Source: a virus
DNA: 36,563 nt
Virus record (IMG/VR): IMGVR_UViG_3300033821_000103
Coordinates: 1 to 36,563 of that record
Direction: 5' to 3' (one strand)
Shown here piece after piece: positions 8,336 through 16,246 of this stretch. How positions within the stretch are numbered: position 1 is the first letter of the stretch; each line of letters begins with the position of its first letter. The notes below the pieces were generated by a model. That model was not told where the DNA came from. It was given only the letters and a program-made list of their open reading frames with translations, and did no database searches. The position numbers and the translations under genes are program-made.

Positions 8336-8923
8336 TTAGTCGCCGTTTGTCAGCGTGATCTCATCGTAACAATCCGTGAGCTTGCCGGTCATGTTCTGGA
8401 TCGTCACGGGAATCATGTTCGGCTTTTTGAAAGTCCAGTTGCCTTTCCAGCCGACCAGCATTCCGAGGTGCTGATACCGGTATCCGATATCCGTGCCTTT
8501 CTTGACCAGGATCATCGAAATAGGCTTACGGATGAATCCTTCCAGCGCCACTAAGTGCGCGTAATCCGTCTGGAGGACGTTCATCGTATGCTTATTCTCC
8601 GATCCCACCTGGATCGGGCAGCTTGACTGATTATTGATCGACTGCGGCGTGGATTGCGTATCGGGATTCTCTTCTTCCAAACTGCCCGCGCAGAACCACG
8701 TCGCCGATCCGCCTGACCGCGACTCGGCGAGACTCAGCGGCGTTACCGGATCGACCGCGTCCGTTTCTATGGCGAGGAAGACGTCCACGTCGCCGCTGTT
8801 GACTTTCGTTTCATCGCGGTTCAATAATCCAAACACCGGCAAGGCAATCAGCAGCTTGGGGGCAAATACAATTACGGCGATGAATAACGCGACTGCGATC
8901 ATGATCTTTTTTGATAGTTTCAT
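8336..8923 (-). CDS. Membrane-anchored or exported phage protein, unknown function
   Basis: 195 residues from the ATG at 8923, which has a strong AAGGAGT seven bases upstream. A longer reading from 8962 would overlap the previous gene and lacks such a site. Residues 7-29 are hydrophobic (IMIAVALFIAVIVFAPKLL), a signal peptide or anchor. The rest is soluble, with two Cys (WFCAGS, SSCPIQV) that could form a disulfide and a C-terminal part rich in beta strands (GYRYQHLGMLVGWKGNWTF). It lies between the gp37-like gene and the giant tail ORF. That position would suit a tail component, but an N-terminal hydrophobic segment is unusual for a tube protein. I do not recognise a family. Confidence 0.7.
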   Translation of the reverse strand: MKLSKKIMIAVALFIAVIVFAPKLLIALPVFGLLNRDETKVNSGDVDVFLAIETDAVDPVTPLSLAESRSGGSATWFCAGSLEEENPDTQSTPQSINNQSSCPIQVGSENKHTMNVLQTDYAHLVALEGFIRKPISMILVKKGTDIGYRYQHLGMLVGWKGNWTFKKPNMIPVTIQNMTGKLTDCYDEITLTNGD

Positions 8924-8933
8924 ACAACACTCC

Positions 8934-9365
8934 TTAAATTTGATTGATGGTATAAATTGCACTGTAGACTGCTAAACCGTCTCCCGTATGTTCGGGAGTT
9001 TCGGCGAGGAGGGAAAACGTGATAGGCTTCTCTCCTTCAATTGTTAATTGCGCGCCGTCGAGCAAGCCACGGAGCGTATCGAGCCGGGCGATGACTTCGG
9101 ACTCGGCATCTTCCTCCGTGCGCGCCGATCTGGCGATAATCAGAAAATGAAATCCCTGCTGCTTGATCACGCCGCCTCCGGATTGGTCCCGGCTCACCGG
9201 CTTCAGACCGCCGTATCCGATAAGGCAGCACGGCAGGCGCTTTGATAATTTTTCGAGATCTTTCTCGTCCATCTTCGTGGGAAGCCAGTCAACTGTTGCC
9301 AGCGCGGTATCGCCCGCCTTGATGTCGATTTTTAATTGAGCGATAATTTTTGCGACGGCGATCAT
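8934..9365 (-). CDS. DUF1834 family protein (Mu gp37-like)
   Basis: 143 residues resembling the DUF1834/Mu gp37 family: a long N-terminal helix (IAVAKIIAQLKIDIKAGDTALATV), a Gly-rich turn (LIGYGGLKPVS), a central strand 'GFHFLIIARSARTEEDAES' and a C-terminal 'AVYSAIYTINQI' strand. Proteins of this family sit at the head-tail junction or tail terminator position in Mu-like phages. Its ATG overlaps the stop of the G-like gene (ATGA), so the two are translationally coupled. The gp36, G, gp37 run of overlapping genes supports the call. Confidence 0.75.
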   Translation of the reverse strand: MIAVAKIIAQLKIDIKAGDTALATVDWLPTKMDEKDLEKLSKRLPCCLIGYGGLKPVSRDQSGGGVIKQQGFHFLIIARSARTEEDAESEVIARLDTLRGLLDGAQLTIEGEKPITFSLLAETPEHTGDGLAVYSAIYTINQI

Positions 9366-9907
9366 TGCGGCTGGGCGATTAAAAACGATCCGATAATCTG
9401 CGCTGCCATTGCGATATCTTCCGGCTGGAACACGATGTATGGGCGCGCGATCTCCGTAATCGTGAAACCGCCGGTGCGCGCATAACCAATTGAGCCGGCC
9501 TTTCTATTCATCGCGTACTTGCGCGATGCAAATCTGTTTGCCCCGGATGCGGTGCGCCGGAATAAAAGCGTTTGCGGCTTGCGTTCAATCGTGCCGCCGA
9601 ATTGCATGATCCGCGCATAGGGAAGATTGCTGCCGAACACAATGCCGGTATCGTTGACTTCCGGGTCCGTAACAGATCGTTGCAGCCGTCCGCTTTTTAT
9701 CAATGTCTGTCCACCATGTTTGACAACGCGCTGCGAAGGAGTCCATGCCGGTCGACCGCCTTCTTCAAAATTCTTCTGGAACGATCCCACCTGGTAGACT
9801 GCGAACTCGGTAAGCGCGGGCTTCAGGTGCTGCGCCCGTTCCATCAGTCCGGCGAGAACGTTGTTGAGCTCCTCAAGTCCCTGTATGTTGTTTCCTTCGG
9901 CCATCAA
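9362..9907 (-). CDS. Virion morphogenesis protein (Mu G / P2 gpS family)
   Basis: 181 residues with the hallmark features of the phage virion morphogenesis family: an N-terminal helix (GLEELNNVLAGLMERAQ), the 'F..GGRPAW' stretch (residues 49-56), 'LIKSGRLQRSVT' and 'VFGSNLPYARIMQFGG'. P2 gpS and Mu G are needed for tail completion or joining to the head. Both ends overlap neighbours by ATGA (stop of gp36 at 9904, start of gp37 at 9365), so it is part of a tight translational unit. In Mu, G lies between F and I; here it has moved to after gp36. Confidence 0.88.
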   Translation of the reverse strand: MMAEGNNIQGLEELNNVLAGLMERAQHLKPALTEFAVYQVGSFQKNFEEGGRPAWTPSQRVVKHGGQTLIKSGRLQRSVTDPEVNDTGIVFGSNLPYARIMQFGGTIERKPQTLLFRRTASGANRFASRKYAMNRKAGSIGYARTGGFTITEIARPYIVFQPEDIAMAAQIIGSFLIAQPQ

Positions 9908-10335
9908 TAGCCGGACAATTTATCGCGGGTGAACTGGCGGCTGTTCGCGTGGAACTCCGGATTGCCCTGGGACGGTGAAGGAGGTTCTGGTTCAATGCCG
10001 AGCGTTTCTTTTGCATCACGAACATCTTTCAAAAATGCGATAGCATCTTCGTAATTCGTTCGTATCACTTCAGGCATGCCGATTTCAGTGCCGCGCGTAC
10101 TATATAATTTATAGAGCGCAACCGTTATCGATAGATCGATAAGTCTGACACTCGGTTCGACAACAGGGACACGGTATTGTTTACCGATATAGGAATCAAT
10201 CTCAGCATCAGCTGCGGCAATTGCCTTATCGATAGTTGTATAATTAATTTCACTGCCGCTTTCAGCCGTAAGTTCCAGCGCCGTTTTTTCAGAAAGGCGA
10301 GCCGGGATCAGATCATCTTTTGTGCAATAACTCAT
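9904..10335 (-). CDS. DUF1320 family head-tail connector protein (Mu gp36-like)
   Basis: 143 residues with the DUF1320 pattern: 'YCTKDDLI' at the N-terminus, then 'IDKAIAAADAEIDSYIGKQYRVPV' and 'VRLIDLSITVALYKLYSTRG'. In Mu-like phages gp36 follows the major capsid gene, as here, and is thought to build the head completion/adaptor ring. The C-terminal 35 residues, rich in Pro, Ser and Asn, look disordered. It overlaps the next gene (G) by four bases. Confidence 0.88.
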   Translation of the reverse strand: MSYCTKDDLIPARLSEKTALELTAESGSEINYTTIDKAIAAADAEIDSYIGKQYRVPVVEPSVRLIDLSITVALYKLYSTRGTEIGMPEVIRTNYEDAIAFLKDVRDAKETLGIEPEPPSPSQGNPEFHANSRQFTRDKLSGY

Positions 10336-10431
10336 GTTCGTTCAGTAGTTAATAATGACGCCGCCCGGAAACACAGCAAGGAGAAACGCTGGCTCCGGAC
10401 GGCATCCTCTTGGCGGTAGAGGAATAGTTGA

Positions 10432-11379
10432 TTATACCGCGTCCTGGATATAGTATCCGAAGTCGTTCGCCGTGATGAGTTCTTTCACGCTCTCGCCGAC
10501 ACGGACTTTCTGTCCGCCGCGTAATCCGATATCCTTATCGGGCTGCGCTCCGGCGATGCGTTTTCCGAACTCAGCGGTAATGCCGAACGTTCCTACGCGC
10601 TGCGTATTGGCAAGCGGGTTAATATGAAGCAGTGCGATATTCCCGCCCCAGACTCTTGAGAGCGTTACCGTTTGCCCTTTCTTTGCCGTGTTCACCCAGC
10701 CTTCGCCGACGAGGACTTCATCCAGCTCGAACAGCTTGGCGACAAATTCACGCGGCACAATTCCGGCGTCTCCGGCATTGCCAAAATATGCCTTGCATAT
10801 TTTCGGATGAGTCGAAAGCCGCGTAAATGCGGCGCGCCCAATCACCATCTTATTCGGACGCATGATGCATGCATCCAACCCATCGCTGATGACCTTGATC
10901 GGATCTGAATTGGTGAGGTCGGTGAACTTCGCCGGCTGGCCTCCTCCGGTTCCGCATTGAATCTTTTTTCCGCTGGCATAATTGCTGGCATTAAAGACGA
11001 GAGCTGCAACGCGGACTTCGCGGTCAAGCATGATTAGATCGGTCAATCCCTCAACGGCTACAGCCATCGGATCATACCCGGTATTGGCTGCTGCGGCCTG
11101 ATCGATATCATCTTGCGGTATCGGATCATCGAGACCGTAATCCTGCACCGAATCGGTTTCTTCCGTTGCGGTGAAGTCCACCTGGTTGGGCGAACCTTTC
11201 CGGCCAACCTTTGTGTTGGGGAGAGTGAGATTCTGTCCTATCGGCAGAATCTGGTATTTAAATTCCTTCAGGCTTACCGGCACGCGCGGAAGGACCGAAT
11301 CCGCAATGAGCTTCGCATTGCGGTAGGCAATCGCGATTGCCGTGTATACCGGATTGAATGGAAATGGAGTTTGAGGCAT
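10432..11379 (-). CDS. Major capsid protein
   Basis: 315 residues. It begins MPQTPFPFNPVYTAIAIAYR and has the pattern of major head proteins of Mu-like siphophages: 'LIADSVLPRVPV', 'KFKYQILP'-like strand (here KEFKYQILPIG), 'DYGLDDPIPQDDI', 'PNKMVIGRAAFTRLSTHPKI' and a C-terminal 'GLRGGQKVRVGESV'. These suggest an HK97-type fold with P-domain and A-domain elements. It lies after a DUF2190-like cement gene and before gp36, the expected head order. AAGGG lies about 12-14 bases before the ATG. A 160-base gap with palindromic repeats separates it from the cement gene. Confidence 0.9.
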   Translation of the reverse strand: MPQTPFPFNPVYTAIAIAYRNAKLIADSVLPRVPVSLKEFKYQILPIGQNLTLPNTKVGRKGSPNQVDFTATEETDSVQDYGLDDPIPQDDIDQAAAANTGYDPMAVAVEGLTDLIMLDREVRVAALVFNASNYASGKKIQCGTGGGQPAKFTDLTNSDPIKVISDGLDACIMRPNKMVIGRAAFTRLSTHPKICKAYFGNAGDAGIVPREFVAKLFELDEVLVGEGWVNTAKKGQTVTLSRVWGGNIALLHINPLANTQRVGTFGITAEFGKRIAGAQPDKDIGLRGGQKVRVGESVKELITANDFGYYIQDAV

Positions 11380-11540
11380 AAAATTAAAACCCTTTATAAT
11401 GTTGATTAATTGGAAAATTAAAACTGTTTTTTAACTCACCTGCCCACCCCTCCCTCCCGTAACTCACCCCGACTTCGTCGCCCCTCTCTTCAGAAGAGAG
11501 GGGACGGGGGGAGAGTTACGAGATAGGAGGCTGGAGGAGG
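11380..11540. repeat. Palindromic mini-repeat in the capsid gene gap
   Basis: The stretch holds a hairpin at about 11481-11503 (stems CCCCTCTCTT/AAGAGAGGGG) flanked by C-rich and G-rich tracts that could extend pairing from 11433 to 11540. It lies between the cement and major capsid genes and could process or stabilise capsid mRNA. No gene is seen. Confidence 0.6.
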
Positions 11541-12251
11541 TTACGTCGCTATATCGATTGTCACCGTTGCGGTTCGTGCGGCGTCGTTGGTGCCGCCAAC
11601 CGTTATGCTGATGACGTCGCCCTTGGCTACATCATTCAGCGCGGAAGGTGAAACCGAATCGACATCATTTGCTGCCGATCCGGCCTGCGTAATCGTGATG
11701 ACGCCGTCGGTGATATTGGCAGAACTTCCGGCATGAATGATCTTTCCGGTCAACGTTGCATTGCCGGTTGTGAGAGCGCCATCGATGACGCTTTGAATCG
11801 TCTCAATCGTTCCAGCGACCGGAGAGACGACGCACGCAACGCCGGTGCCGACAAGGCTGATTGCCGGAAGCACAAGCGCAACGTGCCCTGCAACGTGGAC
11901 TTTGCCGGGCAGGATGTAGACAGCCCCGATATCACCGGAGACGCCATCCATCTCTGCGAAGCCGATAACGTTATCGCCGACGCTTGCTGCAACCGCTTTA
12001 CCGTCGGCGTCGGTTGTGAGCCAATTGCCTGCAAGGACAAATCCGCCGTATTCGACCGCGGCAATGCCTGCCTTGACAATATCAATACGCTCATCATTTG
12101 AAACTGCGAGTTCCCCCGAAATACCCATAAGCATCTCGGTTGCGGCAGTTGCCTGAGAGGCCCTATCGTCAGTATTGCCACATACGACGATGCGGAAGGC
12201 AGCAATAACTCCATCCGCTGCATACGTTTTTATAAGTGTGTCTTGTCTCAT
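11541..12251 (-). CDS. Capsid decoration/cement protein, DUF2190-like, with C-terminal extension
   Basis: 236 residues. The first 130 resemble DUF2190 cement proteins: a small beta domain with 'VEYGGFVLAGNWLTTDADGKAVAA', 'VIGFAEMDGVSGD' and 'AVYILPGKVHVAG'. The rest is low-charge, Gly/Ala/Thr/Val-rich beta sequence ending 'GGTNDAARTATVTIDIAT', perhaps an Ig-like knob displayed on the capsid. It lies directly between the I-like protease and the major capsid gene, where decoration proteins are common. Four bases separate it from the protease stop. Confidence 0.75.
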   Translation of the reverse strand: MRQDTLIKTYAADGVIAAFRIVVCGNTDDRASQATAATEMLMGISGELAVSNDERIDIVKAGIAAVEYGGFVLAGNWLTTDADGKAVAASVGDNVIGFAEMDGVSGDIGAVYILPGKVHVAGHVALVLPAISLVGTGVACVVSPVAGTIETIQSVIDGALTTGNATLTGKIIHAGSSANITDGVITITQAGSAANDVDSVSPSALNDVAKGDVISITVGGTNDAARTATVTIDIAT

Positions 12252-12254
12252 AAT

Positions 12255-13505
12255 TTACTTTCCCTTCGTGACGTGTTGAACAGCGGTGGAATATGAAATT
12301 ATATTACCGAGCTTCTCCTGCTCGGTCTTGTACGCGACTGCCGATGCGGCAATCACGCTCGGATCCTGCCCGGCGGGCGGGGTTGATTCATCGATGCGGA
12401 TTTCACTAACCGGGACGATAACCGGACCCTTCTGGGTGAAGTGTTCCTTGCAGGAGACGAAATTCTTTTTCGCCCAATCCATTTGCGCGGAGAGCCATTC
12501 TGCATCGTTCTTCTGCGCGTGGGTGATGCGTCCGCAGCTGATGCCGGCTGAAATCACTCCGTTGAACTTCTCGGTAAACCGTTCCGTCTCGATTTGTGCA
12601 AGCTGCCCCCGGAGCGTGGTGATCGTCGCCGCATTATCCCTGCCGGAAATAATCCGCCCTTTTATTTCCTCCAGGGTAGTTCCGGGAGGCAAGCCGAGAA
12701 CCGTTGAGATTGATGACAGCCCGTCCGATGCGCTGACCAGGCTGGCTTTCTGTTTTTTCAAATAGGCAAGGATTCCGGGAACGTTAACGGCTTGCACCGT
12801 TTCCGCGCCGATTGATTCCTTCAATTGACCGGCGAGCGTGTTCAACTCGGTGAGCACATTTTCCGTCGTTGCTGTGATTGGAAGATTGAGGAAGTACCTC
12901 AGTCTCTCTAAGAGTTCGTCCATATTGGTGTCCTTTGCTGTGAATAAGTAGAGATGTGAATTATCTTGTGCGGCCATGAGAGGCGCGAGTTCATCGAAAA
13001 ACGGTTCGTTGGTAAGCGCCGCCTGCAATACAGCCATCGGGATGAGCTGCGCGGTCACTTTATCGAGAATATCAAATCCGAAGACGGGAGAGATGTATCG
13101 GTACTCGCCCGATTCAATTGCATCCTGGGCTTTCTTCGTCCATCGGACATCGGTGGCAATAAGCGTGTTGTCTCCGGAGCGGACGATCCTGCCGATCCAT
13201 CCGGATGCGGGAGCGTCGGGTCCCTTCAGGGTTGCATGCCCGTAATCAATCACGAAGTCCCGGTTTGGAGCGCGCTCTTTCCGGAGCGCCGAGTAACGTT
13301 CCGCAGCAATAAGATGCGCGGGGGTAACGCTGAAACTCATCAATCCTTCCGTGGGATGCTGGTAGGCGTCCCAGTGGCCGGTCTTCAATAACTCAAATTC
13401 GGCGGGAGCTTTGCCGCCGGCGATATCCATTGCGCCGAAGATGAGAGCGCGGGGCGGTTTGCCGGTTGCCGTGAGAATTGCCTGGTGATATTTTTTGGCG
13501 ATCAT
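12255..13505 (-). CDS. Phage I-like prohead protease / scaffold (Mu gp32-like)
   Basis: 416 residues. The N-terminal 190 match the Mu I protein pattern: 'FELLKTGHWDAYQHPTEG', 'FVIDYGHATLKGPDAPASGWIGRI', 'DVRWTKKAQDAIESGEYRYISPVFGFD' and 'LQAALTNEPFF'. In Mu the I gene encodes the prohead protease and its 3' part the scaffold. The C-terminal half here (from about residue 200) is helical and charged, as expected for scaffold. Its start overlaps the stop of the holin candidate by four bases (ATGA). An internal start for a separate scaffold is possible but not resolved. Confidence 0.88.
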   Translation of the reverse strand: MIAKKYHQAILTATGKPPRALIFGAMDIAGGKAPAEFELLKTGHWDAYQHPTEGLMSFSVTPAHLIAAERYSALRKERAPNRDFVIDYGHATLKGPDAPASGWIGRIVRSGDNTLIATDVRWTKKAQDAIESGEYRYISPVFGFDILDKVTAQLIPMAVLQAALTNEPFFDELAPLMAAQDNSHLYLFTAKDTNMDELLERLRYFLNLPITATTENVLTELNTLAGQLKESIGAETVQAVNVPGILAYLKKQKASLVSASDGLSSISTVLGLPPGTTLEEIKGRIISGRDNAATITTLRGQLAQIETERFTEKFNGVISAGISCGRITHAQKNDAEWLSAQMDWAKKNFVSCKEHFTQKGPVIVPVSEIRIDESTPPAGQDPSVIAASAVAYKTEQEKLGNIISYSTAVQHVTKGK

Positions 13506-13777
13506 TTCAGTCCCTGGTGAATTTCGTTTTGATGTTTTTTCATGATCTCCTCAAGTACTTCCCTTAAGCGGTAACGCTGAACGAGGATCTCCGCGAAGCG
13601 CTCGGCAATCTTTCCCATGAGCTGATCGGAATGATAGAGGATATTGAAGACGATGGTAGCATACGCGATGGTTGAGACGATGTACACTTTTGTCAGCTCG
13701 ATAAAATCGTGAGGGAGAATGAATATCCCCAGCGAAAGCCCGACAGCCGAAAGAATATATTTGTTGCGGACGCTCAT
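13502..13777 (-). CDS. Small two-helix membrane protein, holin candidate
   Basis: 91 residues with two likely membrane helices (about 8-22 'ILSAVGLSLGIFILP' and 29-48 'TKVYIVSTIAYATIVFNILY') and a highly charged C-terminal tail (FAEILVQRYRLREVLEEIMKKHQ). That is a common holin architecture. It follows the glucosaminidase gene after one small gene and overlaps the protease gene by four bases, so it is part of the lysis-head transcript. No family motif identifies holins, so the call is from topology and neighbourhood. Confidence 0.6.
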   Translation of the reverse strand: MSVRNKYILSAVGLSLGIFILPHDFIELTKVYIVSTIAYATIVFNILYHSDQLMGKIAERFAEILVQRYRLREVLEEIMKKHQNEIHQGLK

Positions 13778-13779
13778 GG

Positions 13780-14049
13780 TTAATTCTCGCCCAGCTTCGA
13801 TTGGAGGACCACGATCTCCTCGTTCAACTTCTTAAGATCCTTCACATACTTCCGGATCTGGTTGACGCCGATCTCCAGCCTCGTAACATTGATGTTATCG
13901 GCATACGTACATTCGATATCCATTGGGTCGAACGCCGTCACGATATCCTTCGCAAGCGTATCGATAAGGATGCGGAGGCGCTCCTGCTGTTCCTTCAACA
14001 AGGTTAATCTTCCAACGCGTGTCGCTCTTTCGTTGTCTGTTAATGGCAT
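13780..14049 (-). CDS. Small helical protein in the lysis cassette
   Basis: 89 residues from the ATG at 14049, chosen because AGGA lies eight bases upstream and the previous gene ends just before at 14057. An earlier ATG at 14088 would overlap that gene. The sequence is helical and heptad-like (LLKEQQERLRILIDTLAKDI, then YVKDLKKLNEEIVVLQSKLGEN) with no membrane segment. It lies between the endolysin and the holin candidate, and could be a soluble lysis accessory or a structural protein. Unknown function. Confidence 0.6.
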   Translation of the reverse strand: MPLTDNERATRVGRLTLLKEQQERLRILIDTLAKDIVTAFDPMDIECTYADNINVTRLEIGVNQIRKYVKDLKKLNEEIVVLQSKLGEN

Positions 14050-14056
14050 GGTTGTC

Positions 14057-14701
14057 CTATTCAAGGTGATACCGCCGCATGATTGCAATCATCGTGACGG
14101 CATATTGAGGGTTGGGATTATAACGTTTCGCAATCGCCCTGGCAAAACGTTCCGGGTTGGTGGTTTTGAACGCGGCTGCGTACAACGGTGAATGAGTGAG
14201 ATATTCCCCGTGCACGCGAAAACATTCTCTGATATTTTTGTACGAGGAGAACCGCCGCTGGGGGCCAATCGCGAGTTCCCCGTCCTTGATTATTCTGTCC
14301 GCGCGCCATACCCACGATGTGTCCTTCAAATACTTTATCACTGCCTCGAAGGTATGGCCGAGGTAGTTGTGCGCTCCGAGTTCGTTTATTCCCCAACTGC
14401 TTTCGATTGCCCATTGCGCTAACGTGACTCCTTTCGGAATGAAATATTTGTGTTCGAGTTCATTGGCGAGATCCTTTACAAGTTGTGGGAAATATTTCGG
14501 TTTGGCGTCGGGAAGTTCGGGGTTGATGCTGATTCCGGCGATTGCTCCATCGAGGGGCATGATGCCCTGCTCGATAACCCAATCGAGGTCGCGCGCAGCA
14601 TTTTCGTTTTCATTGCTGCCAAGATAGATCAGCCACACCCCCGTTACCACGAGCGCGCCGATGAATACGCCGATCAGAAATGTTTGCATTGATGATTTCA
14701 T
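14057..14701 (-). CDS. Signal-anchored glucosaminidase endolysin
   Basis: 214 residues. Residues 7-27 form a Gly/Ala/Val-rich hydrophobic segment (FLIGVFIGALVVTGVWLIYLG) that could be a signal-anchor-release type export sequence. From about 75 the protein follows the FlgJ-type glucosaminidase pattern: 'VTLAQWAIESSWGINELGAHNYLG' region with Glu100 as likely catalytic acid, 'FSSYKNIRECFRVHGEYL' and 'YAVTMIAIMRRYHLE'. It would cut the glycan strands of peptidoglycan at host lysis. It is the first gene after the left late promoter and leader, so lysis genes are read first on this arm. A holin candidate lies two genes downstream. Confidence 0.85.
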   Translation of the reverse strand: MKSSMQTFLIGVFIGALVVTGVWLIYLGSNENENAARDLDWVIEQGIMPLDGAIAGISINPELPDAKPKYFPQLVKDLANELEHKYFIPKGVTLAQWAIESSWGINELGAHNYLGHTFEAVIKYLKDTSWVWRADRIIKDGELAIGPQRRFSSYKNIRECFRVHGEYLTHSPLYAAAFKTTNPERFARAIAKRYNPNPQYAVTMIAIMRRYHLE

Positions 14702-14735
14702 ACCGCCTTTATATTGACTTCTTAACTCTCTCCAT

Positions 14736-14793
14736 CCTCTCTCTTGCGAAGAGAGAGGCTCTATGATATCGTCCTCCTTTTCGTAAGAGGAGG
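14736..14793. repeat. Two palindromic mini-repeats in the left late leader
   Basis: Hairpins at 14736-14758 (CCTCTCTCTT/AAGAGAGAGG) and about 14773-14793 (CCTCCTTTTC/AAGAGGAGG) lie between the conserved terminator-like element and the endolysin gene. The right arm has a similar repeat in the same place (28664-28683), just before terminase small. Confidence 0.65.
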
Positions 14794-14808
14794 AATAGGA
14801 GGAGTTAC

Positions 14809-14874
14809 AAAAAAAAGTCCCATCGCCACAGATTGCTCTGTGATGATGGGACTTTCTTGGTTAAGAACTTTCCC
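14809..14874 (-). promoter_or_regulatory. Left late leader element: conserved box plus GNRA hairpin and U8 (terminator/antiterminator candidate)
   Basis: Minus strand, 5' to 3': GGAAAGTTCTTAACCAAGAA (plus 14854-14873), then a hairpin with outer stem GTCCCATC/GATGGGAC (14845-14852 with 14817-14824), inner stem CACAGA/TCTGTG and loop GCAA, then eight T (14809-14816). Taken alone it is a strong intrinsic terminator. A near copy precedes the right late operon (28575-28641) in the same orientation to transcription, with compensatory changes in both stems. It lies downstream of the left late promoter and upstream of the endolysin gene, so late transcription must pass it. Confidence 0.85.
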
Positions 14875-14915
14875 TGGCGCCGCTATGTTTTAGGTGCGGC
14901 TATTATGATTGCTCT

Positions 14916-14944
14916 AATATAGCATGTGAAATTCGAAAAATCAA
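14916..14944 (-). promoter_or_regulatory. Left late promoter, sigma-70-like
   Basis: Minus strand: TTGATT (14939-14944), a 17-base spacer, and TATATT (14916-14921). It sits between the lipoprotein stop and the leader element and points at the endolysin-capsid-tail genes. The right late promoter has the same -10 hexamer, the same spacing and a -35 that differs only at the fifth base. The transcript leader also carries a GCCGC/GCGGC stem (about 14881-14900). Confidence 0.65.
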
Positions 14945-14974
14945 TAGGTAGAAGGCTATGTCAAAAATTTATTT

Positions 14975-15712
14975 TCATTGAGACCTGTCCTTTGAATATA
15001 ATCGAATTTGAAACGAAGCGCTCCAGACCGACATCGAAAAATTCATACCAGGGTTCATAGGGTAATTTACGGACTGATGGTTAATGTGGATACCGTAAGA
15101 GACATTTGGCGCTGCCGTATAAAGCAACTCGGTACCGAAGGATAATCGGGTATCATTGCCGGAGGAGGATCCAAGTTCGGAATGTATGAGATCGGCCCCG
15201 CCGTTGAGGAATATCGAGATATTGCCGACATAACCATCAGGACCTAAACCATTGGTAGGAGTCGATGGGGGAATATATTCCAGCGGTTGAGCTACGGGCG
15301 CTTCCTCTGCAGGCAATACTACCGGTTCCGGAGCCCTCTCTGCCAATATCCCAACCTCCATTTCGCCACCGTTCCTCTTATAGACGTGGAATCTATAGGT
15401 TAAATCTCTACTCATCCAGATGTAGAAGTTTTCTCCTATCTGGAGGTTATGGATTGACGAACTATCCCAGGGTTCACTTGTATAACGCCGAACCCCGCCA
15501 ATTCCGGTGAATATCATAGACGCTGATGAATCGATATAGGTTGCAGAAATATGCGAGTCTGTAACCTGATTCCTCTTGCCGTTCTTAAAAGTTTCCGTAG
15601 ATTCACCCGCCAACGCCGATGCGCGTATGATATTTTCATGCCAGGAACTTTCCGATACTCCGCCACAACCCGAAATAACGAGTGTGGCGAACAATAATAT
15701 ATAATATCTCAT
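14975..15712 (-). CDS. Lipoprotein co-expressed with the repressor (lysogenic conversion candidate)
   Basis: 245 residues with a lipoprotein signal: MRYYILLFATLVISGCGG, lipobox VISGC with Cys16 as the modified residue. The mature part has a Pro-rich linker around 130-155 (APEPVVLPAEEAPVAQPLEYIPPS). It ends in beta-strand-rich sequence (SYGIHINHQSVNY, then WSASFQIRLYSKD) reminiscent of an outer-membrane beta domain. Its ATG overlaps the repressor stop (ATGA), so it should be made whenever the repressor is, that is, in the lysogen. Prophage lipoproteins expressed this way often block superinfection or change the cell surface. That role is inference, as I recognise no family. Confidence 0.8.
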   Translation of the reverse strand: MRYYILLFATLVISGCGGVSESSWHENIIRASALAGESTETFKNGKRNQVTDSHISATYIDSSASMIFTGIGGVRRYTSEPWDSSSIHNLQIGENFYIWMSRDLTYRFHVYKRNGGEMEVGILAERAPEPVVLPAEEAPVAQPLEYIPPSTPTNGLGPDGYVGNISIFLNGGADLIHSELGSSSGNDTRLSFGTELLYTAAPNVSYGIHINHQSVNYPMNPGMNFSMSVWSASFQIRLYSKDRSQ

Positions 15713-16152
15713 GACTTGCTCTCCTTTGTTTGATTCGTTTTCTCTTGGTCTTTTTCTTTCCCGATTTCGCTAATTACACTCTTATCCAAAGCCCTCTGAA
15801 GATCAACTACAGTATTGATACCAACGAGGCTGAGGTAGAGTAACATTTTCCCTTCCTCGTCTTTTGGAACGAAGCCGAGCATCGTAGCCTGTTCTTTTAC
15901 CGTTCCGGCATATTTTGCATTCATTTCATCACGACTGAGTCCGGTAATTAGCCATCCGATATCACAACCCAATTCGTTCAATTTATCTTGCATTTTGTTC
16001 CCCGGCAGAGTTTTACCGGAGACATAGTTGTTAAGGGTCTGAGGCTTAACACCCAATGCCTTTGAAAAATCCGTCAAGGTGCGGTATTTTTTAAGACCAA
16101 ATTCCCTCAATCTGAAGGCAATTTGAACCCTTTTATTATTATCCTCTGACAT
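15709..16152 (-). CDS. XRE-type HTH repressor (c-like)
   Basis: 147 residues. The N-terminal 70 form an HTH domain: 'RVQIAFRLREFGLKKYRTLTDFSKALGVKPQTLNNYVSGKTLPGNKMQDKLNELGCDIGWLITG' (read in parts; recognition helix around KPQTLNNYVSG). There is no LexA-type protease domain. The C-terminal half is short and helical and may mediate oligomerisation. It is transcribed divergently from the A/B operon across a 94-base control region, the standard repressor arrangement. Its HTH domain is clearly related to both HTH domains of the protein at 16485-17087. It is followed by a coupled lipoprotein gene. Confidence 0.85.
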   Translation of the reverse strand: MSEDNNKRVQIAFRLREFGLKKYRTLTDFSKALGVKPQTLNNYVSGKTLPGNKMQDKLNELGCDIGWLITGLSRDEMNAKYAGTVKEQATMLGFVPKDEEGKMLLYLSLVGINTVVDLQRALDKSVISEIGKEKDQEKTNQTKESKS

Positions 16153-16168
16153 GGTTTAAAATAATATG

Positions 16169-16174
16169 ATTATA
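16169..16174 (-). promoter_or_regulatory. Candidate -10 of the repressor promoter
   Basis: TATAAT on the minus strand. Seventeen bases upstream is ATGATA (four of six match TTGACA). Only about ten bases would separate the transcript start from the ATG at 16152, so the leader would be very short or the true promoter lies further upstream. Tentative. Confidence 0.35.
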
Positions 16175-16205
16175 AGCTTGCTTTTTAAGATTATCATCGT
16201 ATATT

Positions 16206-16222
16206 GTACTTATCAGTACTTA
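16206..16222. promoter_or_regulatory. Candidate operator in the repressor/early intergenic region
   Basis: GTACT TATC AGTAC (16206-16219) is a perfect inverted repeat, and GTACTTA also occurs twice with a 10-base period (16206-16212, 16216-16222), one helical turn apart. It lies between the divergent repressor and ner-like genes, where a repressor or Ner-like dimer should bind. A rightward early promoter must overlap this stretch, but I cannot place its hexamers with confidence. Confidence 0.5.
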
Positions 16223-16246
16223 GACACAATAAGATAGGGTTTCAAA

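Noticed and set aside
14809-14874. Plain terminator of the repressor-lipoprotein operon only
   Set aside because: It lies downstream of a promoter facing the same way and has a structurally conserved partner before the other late operon, so a simple terminator does not explain the pattern.
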